From NCBI RefSeq assembly GCF_042850985.1, contig NZ_AP031415.1, positions 2,294,001-2,358,000 on the forward strand: 64,000 nucleotides of DNA. The letters are read 5' to 3'. The position numbers and the translations under genes are program-made. The first letter of the stretch is position 1. Each line of letters begins with the position of its first letter. The notes under the pieces are model-generated. The model searched no databases, was not told the DNA's origin, and was given only the letters and a program-made list of their open reading frames with translations. Source of the stretch: Allocoprobacillus sp002160865. Its GTDB lineage: Bacteria; Bacillota_I; Bacilli_A; Erysipelotrichales; Coprobacillaceae. Positions 56,266 to 64,000 of the stretch are shown one piece after another.

Positions 56266-57120
56266 TTAACTCAAATGATAATAAATAAACAACATACGAT
56301 CTTTTCCATTGATATCTTTTATAATCTCATAAGGAATGTCTGGAAAATAATGTTCTACTGCTTCACACATGATTTCTCTTTGATCAAAACCCATTTCAAA
56401 AGCCAATAAAGCACGATCTTTTAAAACTTGTCTAACGTCTTGAAAGATTTTGCGATAAAAATATAACCCATCATTTCCCCCAAACAATGCCACATGTGGT
56501 TCATTATCCTTGACCACACTTTCAATATCCTGATCTTGTGGAATATAGGGAGGATTAGATACAAATATATCAAACTTCTGTTGCTGTTCAATCAGTGGCT
56601 GTAACATATCTCCCTGATAAAAAGTCACATCAGCATTTAATTCCTTAGCGTTTTCTTTCGCTACTTCTAGTGCCTTTTCACTAATATCCGTTGCGACAAT
56701 CTTAAGCTTTGGTTCTTCTAACGCTAAAGTAATCGCAATCGCCCCCGAACCTGTTCCAACATCACATAAATCAATAGATGAATAATCATCAAAATAATCA
56801 TCAATTTTATAAAGAATATTTTCTACCAGTTCTTCTGTTTCATAACGTGGTATCAAAACATTTTCATTAACAATAAAATCTCTAGAGAAAAAGTTTTCTT
56901 TTCCATTAATATATTGAATAGGTTCCCCATTCATATATCTTTGCATACCATCCTGAAACTGTTTTAATAATTCTTCATCAACTTCTTCATCCATCATTAA
57001 ATACAATTGATGTGGTTCCATGTTTGCTAAATGATAAAACAACACTTTTGCGACATTACAATCCTTATCTTTTTCATCTAACATCGCTTCACTTTGACGA
57101 ATCAAATCTCTTAAAATCAT
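56266..57120 (-). CDS. prmC: Peptide chain release factor N5-glutamine methyltransferase
   Basis: 284 residues. An N-terminal helical domain with MLDEKDKDCNVAKVLF, then the methyltransferase fold with DVGTGSGAIAITLAL and the catalytic FVSNPPYIPQ motif. It methylates the Gln of the GGQ motif in release factors. Its ATG overlaps the prfA stop by four bases, so enzyme and substrate are translated together. Confidence 0.95.
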   Translation of the reverse strand: MILRDLIRQSEAMLDEKDKDCNVAKVLFYHLANMEPHQLYLMMDEEVDEELLKQFQDGMQRYMNGEPIQYINGKENFFSRDFIVNENVLIPRYETEELVENILYKIDDYFDDYSSIDLCDVGTGSGAIAITLALEEPKLKIVATDISEKALEVAKENAKELNADVTFYQGDMLQPLIEQQQKFDIFVSNPPYIPQDQDIESVVKDNEPHVALFGGNDGLYFYRKIFQDVRQVLKDRALLAFEMGFDQREIMCEAVEHYFPDIPYEIIKDINGKDRMLFIYYHLS

Positions 57121-58193
57121 TGTTGTTCTCCTAATAATTTTAATCTTTGATCCTCATTAATTAATGCTTCAATAATATCATCCAGTTTTCCTTCCATGAT
57201 ACGATCTAACTGTTGAATTGTTAATCCAATACGGTGATCAGTGACACGATTTTGTGGATAGTTATAGGTTCTGATCTTTTCGCTACGATCTCCAGTTCCA
57301 ATCTTACTACGACGTTCACTACCAATAGCTTCTTCCTGTTCACGTAATTTCATTTCATATAATTTTGTACGCATTGCACGCATTGCTTTATCTCTGTTGT
57401 CATGCTGACTACGTCCATCCTGTGAAGTTGTCACAACACCTGTTGGAATATGTGTAATACGTACTGCTGAATCTGTTTTATTAATATGCTGTCCTCCTGC
57501 ACCTGATGCACGATATGTGTCAATTCTTAAATCAGATGGATTTAATTCAAAATCAACTTCTTCTGCTTCAGGCATCACAAGCACAGTCGCTGTAGAAGTA
57601 TGCACACGTCCCTGTGTTTCTGTCTTTGGTACACGTTGTACACGATGTGAACCAGATTCAAACTTCAATTTTGAATAAACACCTTCCCCTTTAATCATAA
57701 AGGAAATCAAAGAATAGCCCCCAGCTTCACTATCCTGTGCTTCCAAAACTTCAATCTTCCATCCCTGTGACTCTGCATATTTCACATACATTCTATACAA
57801 GTCACCAGCAAAGATATTTCCTTCATCTCCACCAGCAGCTCCACGAATTTCAACAATAACATTTTTATTATCATTTGGATCTTTAGGAATTAATTCTAAA
57901 TGAAGTTTTTCTTCTAATCGAGGTTTCTTTTCTTCTAATTCACTTAATTCCAGTTCAGCCATTTCCTTAATTTCTGGATCACTTTCTTTAAGTAATTCTT
58001 TGGCTTCTTCAATTCCATCTAAAACCTTTTTATATTCTTGATATAACTGATAAGCATTTTCCAGACTTGCCTGTTCCTTAGAGGCTTCTGTCATCTTTTG
58101 AACATCATTTGCAATGCTTGGATCCATTAATATTTCATTTAATTCTTCATATCTTCTTGCGATTGTTTCCAATCTTTCCATCATATTATTCAT
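57117..58193 (-). CDS. prfA: Peptide chain release factor 1
   Basis: 358 residues. It terminates translation at UAA and UAG. The GGQ catalytic motif is in ASGAGGQHINKTDSAVRITH, and GSHRVQRVPKTETQGRVHTS marks the class-I factor core. GGAGGTTAGAGT precedes the first ATG; further ATGs at codons 4 and 5 are less likely. First gene of prfA-prmC-GNAT. Confidence 0.96.
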   Translation of the reverse strand: MNNMMERLETIARRYEELNEILMDPSIANDVQKMTEASKEQASLENAYQLYQEYKKVLDGIEEAKELLKESDPEIKEMAELELSELEEKKPRLEEKLHLELIPKDPNDNKNVIVEIRGAAGGDEGNIFAGDLYRMYVKYAESQGWKIEVLEAQDSEAGGYSLISFMIKGEGVYSKLKFESGSHRVQRVPKTETQGRVHTSTATVLVMPEAEEVDFELNPSDLRIDTYRASGAGGQHINKTDSAVRITHIPTGVVTTSQDGRSQHDNRDKAMRAMRTKLYEMKLREQEEAIGSERRSKIGTGDRSEKIRTYNYPQNRVTDHRIGLTIQQLDRIMEGKLDDIIEALINEDQRLKLLGEQQ

Positions 58194-58275
58194 ACTCTAA
58201 CCTCCAAACCGTTACCATTATAATATAAACATTCAAAATAAGCAAAATAATCTTGTCATAATCTTTGTTTTTTCA

Positions 58276-58304
58276 TTGACACAGATAGATCATTTTTTTA
58301 TACT
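58276..58304 (+). promoter_or_regulatory. Promoter of the HAD phosphatase gene
   Basis: TTGACA (58276-58281), exactly 17 bases, TATACT (58299-58304). The start codon is 25 bases downstream. Near-consensus sigma-A promoter. Confidence 0.85.
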
Positions 58305-58328
58305 CAATATAAAGTGGAGGAATAAAAA

Positions 58329-58979
58329 ATGTTAAAAGCGGTTATTTTTGATATGGATGGATTAATGATTGATACAGAAAATGTCACTTATCAATGTTAT
58401 AAAGATGTTTTAAAAACAATGAACTTAGAAATGACAAAAGAGTTTTATACAACTTTATTAGGGCGTACTATGGAAGCAACAAGACGCGCAATGTTTGATC
58501 AATATGGCGAAGATTTTCCTATTGAAGAAGTTGCGAAAAAGGTACATCAGTTAATGGATGAACAATTTGCAAGAGATGGTGTTCCATTAAAAGATGGTCT
58601 TGTTGAATTGTTGACTTATTTAAAGGAACATCATTATAAAACAATGATTGCTACTTCAAGTCGTCGTGAAAGAGTCAATGCTTTATTAACTGATAATGGC
58701 ATTCTCAATTATTTTGATGATGTGATCTGTGGTGATGAGGTCGAACATGGAAAACCTGCTCCCGATGTTTTCTTGAACGCTTGTCAAAAGTTAAATGTTC
58801 AGCCAAGTGAAGCCCTTGTCTTAGAAGATAGTGAAGCAGGTATACAAGCAGCCCATAACGCTCATATATCTGTGATTTGTATTCCAGATATGAAATACCC
58901 TGATGAAGATTATGCTAACAAAACAACTTGTATTCTTGATTCACTTCATCAAGTTATTGATTATATTGACAATTTATAA
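58329..58979 (+). CDS. HAD phosphatase, beta-phosphoglucomutase-like
   Basis: 216 residues. Motif I VIFDMDGLMIDTE, cap domain, motif II IATSS, motif III KPAPDVFL and motif IV LVLEDSEAGIQAAHNA. The DGLMIDTE/EDSEAG pair is the YcjU/beta-PGM and sugar-phosphatase subgroup. The exact substrate is unknown. GGAGGAATAAAA precedes the ATG. Monocistronic between a strong promoter and a strong terminator. Confidence 0.9.
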   Translation: MLKAVIFDMDGLMIDTENVTYQCYKDVLKTMNLEMTKEFYTTLLGRTMEATRRAMFDQYGEDFPIEEVAKKVHQLMDEQFARDGVPLKDGLVELLTYLKEHHYKTMIATSSRRERVNALLTDNGILNYFDDVICGDEVEHGKPAPDVFLNACQKLNVQPSEALVLEDSEAGIQAAHNAHISVICIPDMKYPDEDYANKTTCILDSLHQVIDYIDNL

Positions 58980-58984
58980 ACATA

Positions 58985-59020
58985 AAAGATTATCAGCCTC
59001 AAAAACTGATAATCTTTTTT
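58985..59020 (+). terminator. Intrinsic terminator of the HAD gene
   Basis: AAAGATTATCAG/CTGATAATCTTT with a 9-base loop, followed by TTT. Confidence 0.9.
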
Positions 59021-59139
59021 CATTGATCATTTTTTCTATTCTTTCGATTCTTTCTTTGACGATAAGCTCGAATAGCCTTATTTCTCGTCGGTATCCCAAC
59101 CCCTAAAAGCAACACAACCATGAGTATTGTGAAATCCAT
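59020..59139 (-). CDS. 39-residue membrane peptide at the end of the ABC operon
   Basis: A small gene reading MDFTILMVVLLLGVGIPTRN at the start and ending in a strongly basic Arg/Lys/Asn tail (RQRKNRKNRK). AGGAGA lies eight bases before the ATG, inside the end of the permease gene. The ATG is 11 bases after the permease stop. One short membrane helix (residues 3-16) with the basic tail inside is predicted. As the fourth gene of the GntR-ABC-permease operon it may be a small subunit or regulator of the exporter. Function unknown. Confidence 0.65.
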   Translation of the reverse strand: MDFTILMVVLLLGVGIPTRNKAIRAYRQRKNRKNRKNDQ

Positions 59140-59150
59140 TGATGATTCTC

Positions 59151-59804
59151 CTAAAATTCTTTTTTATTCATAATAGATAGACTGACTTTTAAAGAGACCA
59201 ACATAATTAAAAATCCAATCATCAAAAGAATCACCATAAACATTACTGGACCTAAAGCATCAATAGCTAAAATCAATGGAAGAACATTAATATGAAAGAT
59301 TTCCACTATTTTCATAACCACAAATCCAATCACAACAAGGACACCTACACAAGCAATGAGAGCATATCTTCCTTTTTCTCCACCAAAACGAAGATGAACA
59401 GGTATCATCAATGATTCTATGACAAGAAACATCGGTAAAATCACGAAAGCTCCAATCAACATATCTGAAGTCACAGGCTTCCCCTGAACAATAAGCATCA
59501 AGCTACATATCATCACTGATACTATCCAGGCTCCTGTTCCTAAAATCAATCCATAAACATACTTTTCTAAAACATAAGTTTTTCTAGAAAAAGGAAGTGT
59601 TAATAAGAATGGATAACCATTATCAAATTCATCATAAGAAATCGTACTGACGGTAAATAATGATAAAATCAATGTTATAAAACCAATCATAAAAGTTGGA
59701 TCTTGCGAACTGATTGATATCAAACATGCCACAACAATAATAATGATAAAGAAATTCTTTTGCATTAACATCAATTTAAAATCTTTAATCAATAAACCTT
59801 TCAT
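59151..59804 (-). CDS. ABC-2 type transporter permease
   Basis: 217 residues with six membrane helices (among them FFIIIIVVACLISISS, FMIGFITLILSLFTVSTISY, LILGTGAWIVSVMICSLMLI and FMVILLMIGFLIMLVSLKVS). The N-terminal KGLLIKDFKLMLMQKN is typical of ABC2_membrane_5 permeases. The ATG overlaps the ATPase stop by four bases. It pairs with the ATPase upstream; the substrate is unknown but GntR-linked ABC-2 systems often answer to cell-wall antibiotics. Confidence 0.88.
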   Translation of the reverse strand: MKGLLIKDFKLMLMQKNFFIIIIVVACLISISSQDPTFMIGFITLILSLFTVSTISYDEFDNGYPFLLTLPFSRKTYVLEKYVYGLILGTGAWIVSVMICSLMLIVQGKPVTSDMLIGAFVILPMFLVIESLMIPVHLRFGGEKGRYALIACVGVLVVIGFVVMKIVEIFHINVLPLILAIDALGPVMFMVILLMIGFLIMLVSLKVSLSIMNKKEF

Positions 59805-60646
59805 GATTTTTCACCTCTAATCATCATTGTCATCACATCATCAATATGACTATTTTCTAATACAATATTAGGATAATTTTCTCTATAATATTGTTTTTGA
59901 TGAGTCAAACAGCTATAACCATAACTTTCTTTTTTGTATTTTAAGATATACGCCTTATCCAACTGTTCAAATTGCTGATCATCTACTTTTAATAAAGCAT
60001 ATTCACTTAATAAAACATCCGTCTCTTCATGCATAATCACTTGACCATTATGAATCATATAGACATCATCACAAAGTGTTTCTAAATCACTGGAAATATG
60101 AGAACTGATTAAAATAGCTCTTTGATCATCTTCTGCCATATAATCTCTCATCATATCAAGCAATTCATCTCTCGCAATCACATCTAGCCCCGCTGTTGGT
60201 TCATCCAAAATCAACAGTTGAGCCTGATGACTCATCGCAACGATAATTTTCAATTTTGCTTTCATCCCTGTAGAAAATTCTTTGATTTTCTTATTTTTAG
60301 GCAATTCAAACTGATTCACCATACGTAAGAAAAATGATTTATCAAATCGTTTATATAAATTCTCTAATATAGGAATAATATCTGATATTGTTAAATATCC
60401 ACTAAAACCTGAATCCGATAAAACAACACCTAATAACTGTTTATCCTCTTCATTCAAAGCAGATTGACCAAATATTTCAATTGATCCTCCATCACATTGA
60501 ATTAACCCTAAGATAGCTTTAAATGTTGTACTCTTTCCAGCTCCATTTTGTCCTATCAAGCCAGTGACATAACCTGGTTTGACTTCTAAAGAACAGTCTA
60601 ATGAAAATGAAGCATAATTCTTTTTTAAATGTTTTACCTTTAACAT
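59801..60646 (-). CDS. ABC transporter ATP-binding protein
   Basis: 281 residues. Walker A GLIGQNGAGKST, signature FSTGMKAKLKIIVAM (a degenerate form common in YtrB-type ATPases) and Walker B LLILDEPTAGLD, with the switch His in ISSHISSDLE. It lies two bases after the gntR gene and is coupled to the permease. Similar to the YtrB/EcsA group. Confidence 0.92.
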   Translation of the reverse strand: MLKVKHLKKNYASFSLDCSLEVKPGYVTGLIGQNGAGKSTTFKAILGLIQCDGGSIEIFGQSALNEEDKQLLGVVLSDSGFSGYLTISDIIPILENLYKRFDKSFFLRMVNQFELPKNKKIKEFSTGMKAKLKIIVAMSHQAQLLILDEPTAGLDVIARDELLDMMRDYMAEDDQRAILISSHISSDLETLCDDVYMIHNGQVIMHEETDVLLSEYALLKVDDQQFEQLDKAYILKYKKESYGYSCLTHQKQYYRENYPNIVLENSHIDDVMTMMIRGEKS

Positions 60647-60648
60647 AA

Positions 60649-61020
60649 TTAACCCTCCAGAATCATCTCAAATAAACTCTTTAATTCTTCATCACTGATT
60701 CCACATCTTCTACCTTTTTGAATGGCCATTTCCAAATCGGCTTCGATTTCCTTTTTTTGTTCTTCTAATAACAATTCACGATTATTCGCACTCACATATG
60801 TTCCTTTTCCATGAACTGTCACTACAAACCCTTCTTCTTCCAAGTTATCGTACGCTTTCTTGACAGTCAGGGCACTTATTTTCAACTCTTTTGAGAGAGT
60901 ACGAACAGATGGTAACTGATCATTTTCTTTAAGTTTTCCTTTTCTTATCATTGTTTTGATTTGATCAACAACTTGTTCATATATAGGTGTCATTAAAGAA
61001 TGATTAATAATAATTTTCAT
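60649..61020 (-). CDS. GntR-family regulator, YtrA subfamily
   Basis: About 123 residues. The winged helix (about 10-75: TPIYEQVVDQIKTMIRKGKL, LPSVRTLSKELKISALTVKK) is followed by only a short C-terminal helix pair, the YtrA layout. The start at 61020 has GGAGGGAGAAA in front; the frame is open to 61071 across the promoter. It is first in its operon and probably represses itself through the palindrome at 61050-61066. Confidence 0.92.
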   Translation of the reverse strand: MKIIINHSLMTPIYEQVVDQIKTMIRKGKLKENDQLPSVRTLSKELKISALTVKKAYDNLEEEGFVVTVHGKGTYVSANNRELLLEEQKKEIEADLEMAIQKGRRCGISDEELKSLFEMILEG

Positions 61021-61042
61021 TTTCTCCCTCCTGTTCATAAAC

Positions 61043-61071
61043 AGTATATAACAGTATGAAACTGTTGTCAA
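61043..61071 (-). promoter_or_regulatory. Promoter of the gntR-ABC operon
   Basis: Minus strand TTGACA (61066-61071), 17-base spacer, TATACT (61043-61048). Near-consensus, so strong unless repressed. Confidence 0.88.
61050..61066 (-). promoter_or_regulatory. GntR operator inside the promoter
   Basis: The palindrome AACAGT-TTCAT-ACTGTT fills the spacer between -35 and -10. Further ACAG/CTGT half-sites flank it (AACAG at about 61076-61085 and CTGTT at about 61031-61045), so several dimers could bind. A repressor here would block RNA polymerase. The link to the encoded YtrA-type regulator is inferred. Confidence 0.8.
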
Positions 61072-61091
61072 CTGTTATATGCTGTTATATT

Positions 61092-61116
61092 AAAAAAGAA
61101 CTATTTTCATAGTCCT
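61092..61116 (-). terminator. Terminator of the GNAT gene at 61115
   Basis: Minus strand AGGACTAT/ATAGTTCT (one wobble) with a 4-base loop and TTTTT following. Confidence 0.82.
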
Positions 61117-61534
61117 ATAAATTCTTTGTATAATTATAATGCGACATTTCATAACCATTTTGTTCATAAAAATGATGAGCCTGTTTTCTATATGTAGATG
61201 TTGATAATTCAATTTGTTCTAAATGAAGATCAATCGCTTTTTTCTCTATAGCCTGTAATAACTGTTGTCCAATACGTTTGCCTCTACATTCTGGTAAAAC
61301 AACCAGTTCCACAATTTCTCCTGTATCTTGATTATGATGTAAATAATGATGAATCTGAAAGCTTAAAAACCCTAATATTTTATCTTGTCGATAAACCAGA
61401 TATATCACATCATTACTATTGATTCCCTGGTGATAAGTTTGTTTAAAATGATCATAATCCAATTTCTGATTTTCTAATATACACATTAAGTCATAAATCT
61501 CATCACAATCTTCTAATCTTGCTTTTTCAATCAT
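61115..61534 (-). CDS. GNAT family N-acetyltransferase
   Basis: 139 residues, a single Acetyltransf_1 domain. The acetyl-CoA loop is VVLPECRGKRIGQQLLQAIE (about residues 77-96), and AHHFYEQNGYEMSHYNY carries the C-terminal Tyr. It is close to general amine or small-molecule acetyltransferases; the acceptor is unknown. Single gene with its own terminator, divergent from the CapA-like gene. Confidence 0.9.
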   Translation of the reverse strand: MIEKARLEDCDEIYDLMCILENQKLDYDHFKQTYHQGINSNDVIYLVYRQDKILGFLSFQIHHYLHHNQDTGEIVELVVLPECRGKRIGQQLLQAIEKKAIDLHLEQIELSTSTYRKQAHHFYEQNGYEMSHYNYTKNL

Positions 61535-61618
61535 ATAAACCCTCTTTTCTCTATATTTTATTATATCATAGGTATTGAACAGCTTTCGACAATATTATAC
61601 AATCATTATGGTGATTTC

Positions 61619-62773
61619 ATGAAAAAAATAAAATTATTTGTTTGTTTGGTCCTTTTGCTTGTTGGATGTCAACCGCAACCACAAACACAACCTCAAAAAG
61701 AAGAAACAAAAAACACAGTAAGCTGTCATTTTATTGGTGATTTATTATATGAGAAGCCTTATTATGACTGGATCGAAGATGATAGCCAAGATAAAGGCTA
61801 TTATGATTTGGTAAGACCTTATCTACAAAATGATGATTTATCCATTGCTAATCTGGAAACACCTATTGGTGGTAAAGAACTGAACATTTCTGGGACAGGC
61901 TATTCTTTTAATGCTTCTCGTGAAATTGGTAAACAGGTAGCATCGCTTGATTTAGAAGTCGTTTCAACTGCTAATAACCACGCTAATGATCGAGGAAATC
62001 AGGGCATTGATAATACCCTTGATTTCTTAAAAGAAAAAGATATTTTAGCTGTGGGCACTTACTATAATCAAGATGATAGAGATCAAGGAAAATATATGAC
62101 TATTCATGGAATAAAGTTTGGTTTTGTATCTTATACATATGCAACAAATCAAATTGTCAGTGATGAAAATCAAGCCAAAGTTGCTTTATTTAATCGTCCT
62201 AGTGACCGAAAAATGACACAGGCATATAAAGATTTATTAACGAAAGAAGTGACTCAAACTAGAGAAAACTGTGATGTCTTGATTGCAATGATGCATTGGG
62301 GAAATGAATTTACATATGATATTTCAACTCAACAAGAAGAAGTATCTCAATTGCTTAGTGATTTAGGTGTTGATATTATTATTGGTAATCATTCTCATTG
62401 TTCACAACCTATGGAATGGATCAATAATAATCGCACTTTATGTATGTATTCTCTAGGAAATTTTGTAAGTGCAGACCCTATTGTCGATCGTACTCACCAG
62501 GAATTTAAAAATGCATATAATGTTTCAATGATGGTTTCACTTGACATTGTAGAAGAAAATAATCAAATTTCTATTCAAAACATTGACTATATCCCTGTTA
62601 TCAATTACTATGATGAACATTTACAAAACTTTAAACTTATTCCTTATGATCAATATACAACTCAATATGAAACATCACATTATCATTATCATAATGGTCT
62701 GACAAAAGAATGGATTCAACAAACTTATCAAAAACTTATACCTGAAAAGCTATCAAATCATCAACTTCAATAA
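61619..62773 (+). CDS. CapA/PgsA-like metallophosphatase lipoprotein
   Basis: 384 residues. The lipobox LLVGC puts the lipid-modified Cys at residue 17, followed by a Gln/Pro-rich linker. The PGA_cap calcineurin-like domain shows FIGDLLYEKPYYDW, IANLETPIGG, STANNHANDRGNQGI, MMHWGNEF and IIGNHSHCSQPMEW. These proteins take part in poly-gamma-glutamate or other surface polymer handling. No capBC partner is seen, so the polymer is unknown. GGTGATTTC precedes the ATG. Confidence 0.88.
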   Translation: MKKIKLFVCLVLLLVGCQPQPQTQPQKEETKNTVSCHFIGDLLYEKPYYDWIEDDSQDKGYYDLVRPYLQNDDLSIANLETPIGGKELNISGTGYSFNASREIGKQVASLDLEVVSTANNHANDRGNQGIDNTLDFLKEKDILAVGTYYNQDDRDQGKYMTIHGIKFGFVSYTYATNQIVSDENQAKVALFNRPSDRKMTQAYKDLLTKEVTQTRENCDVLIAMMHWGNEFTYDISTQQEEVSQLLSDLGVDIIIGNHSHCSQPMEWINNNRTLCMYSLGNFVSADPIVDRTHQEFKNAYNVSMMVSLDIVEENNQISIQNIDYIPVINYYDEHLQNFKLIPYDQYTTQYETSHYHYHNGLTKEWIQQTYQKLIPEKLSNHQLQ

Positions 62774-62791
62774 ATAGCTTTATAAAATGAT

Positions 62792-62817
62792 AACCGCACT
62801 CAAAGTGCGGTTATTTT

Positions 62818-62820
<3 letters not shown>
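62792..62820. terminator. Bidirectional terminator between convergent genes
   Basis: AACCGCACT/AGTGCGGTT with a 3-base loop and ATTTTTT on the plus strand. It lies between the CapA-like gene and the GH1 gene. Confidence 0.88.

Positions 62821-64000
<1,180 letters not shown>

Overview
The window looks like chromosomal DNA of a low-G+C, probably endospore-forming Firmicute of the Erysipelotrichia/Coprobacillaceae type. This is inferred from the strong A+T bias, Shine-Dalgarno sites of the GGAGG type, and housekeeping genes in Firmicute order (trxB/rapZ/whiA, and spoIIE-tilS-hpt-ftsH-hslO-dusB). No rRNA or tRNA gene, CRISPR array or prophage was seen. Most genes are on the minus strand. The exceptions are mtnN, a small zinc-ribbon gene, asnB and two unknown genes after it, bioY, a HAD phosphatase and a CapA-like lipoprotein.

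Layout. 1-3486: a LytTR regulator, an AgrC-like kinase and a fused ATPase-permease ABC transporter that runs off the left edge. A 20-bp-spaced direct repeat sits just upstream of a promoter in front of the transporter and is a good candidate LytTR target. 3552-5873: a P-type cation ATPase. 6383-7081: MTA/SAH nucleosidase. 7185-17069: one branched-chain amino acid operon in the order leuA-ilvN-ilvC-leuC-leuD-leuB-ilvD-ilvB, led by a T-box riboswitch with a Leu (CTC) specifier, a good promoter and an intrinsic terminator. 17221-19061: an apparently intact IS3-family element with imperfect terminal repeats, an 8-bp target duplication and a -1 frameshift site. 19123-20362: a secreted protein of unknown function paired with a zinc-ribbon membrane protein, followed by a degenerate stretch.

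20982-39573 is mostly core functions: ddl-murF (cell wall), rapZ-whiA-xre (with no yvcK/glmR between rapZ and whiA), trxB with a HAD phosphatase, hisC, gpmI, pgsA and ftsEX. Interleaved are several zinc-ribbon or membrane-anchored proteins of unknown function, including a four-gene envelope cluster at 31050-34444. 39725-45810 holds asnB, unknown genes, dusB and bioY. 45976-53004 is the hslO/ftsH/hpt/tilS/spoIIE block, with an unlisted 30-residue membrane peptide gene between ftsH and hslO. 53110-58193 holds an OmpR-type two-component pair and prfA-prmC-GNAT. 59020-61085 is a GntR-controlled ABC exporter operon that ends in an unlisted 39-residue peptide gene and has an operator palindrome inside its promoter. 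The right edge holds a CapA-like lipoprotein and a GH1 glycosidase cut by the window end.

I found no single strong candidate for a wholly new system. The most useful leads are the LytTR-ABC regulatory site, the two small membrane peptides, the secreted/zinc-ribbon pair, the four-gene envelope cluster and a possible short leader RNA upstream of bioY.
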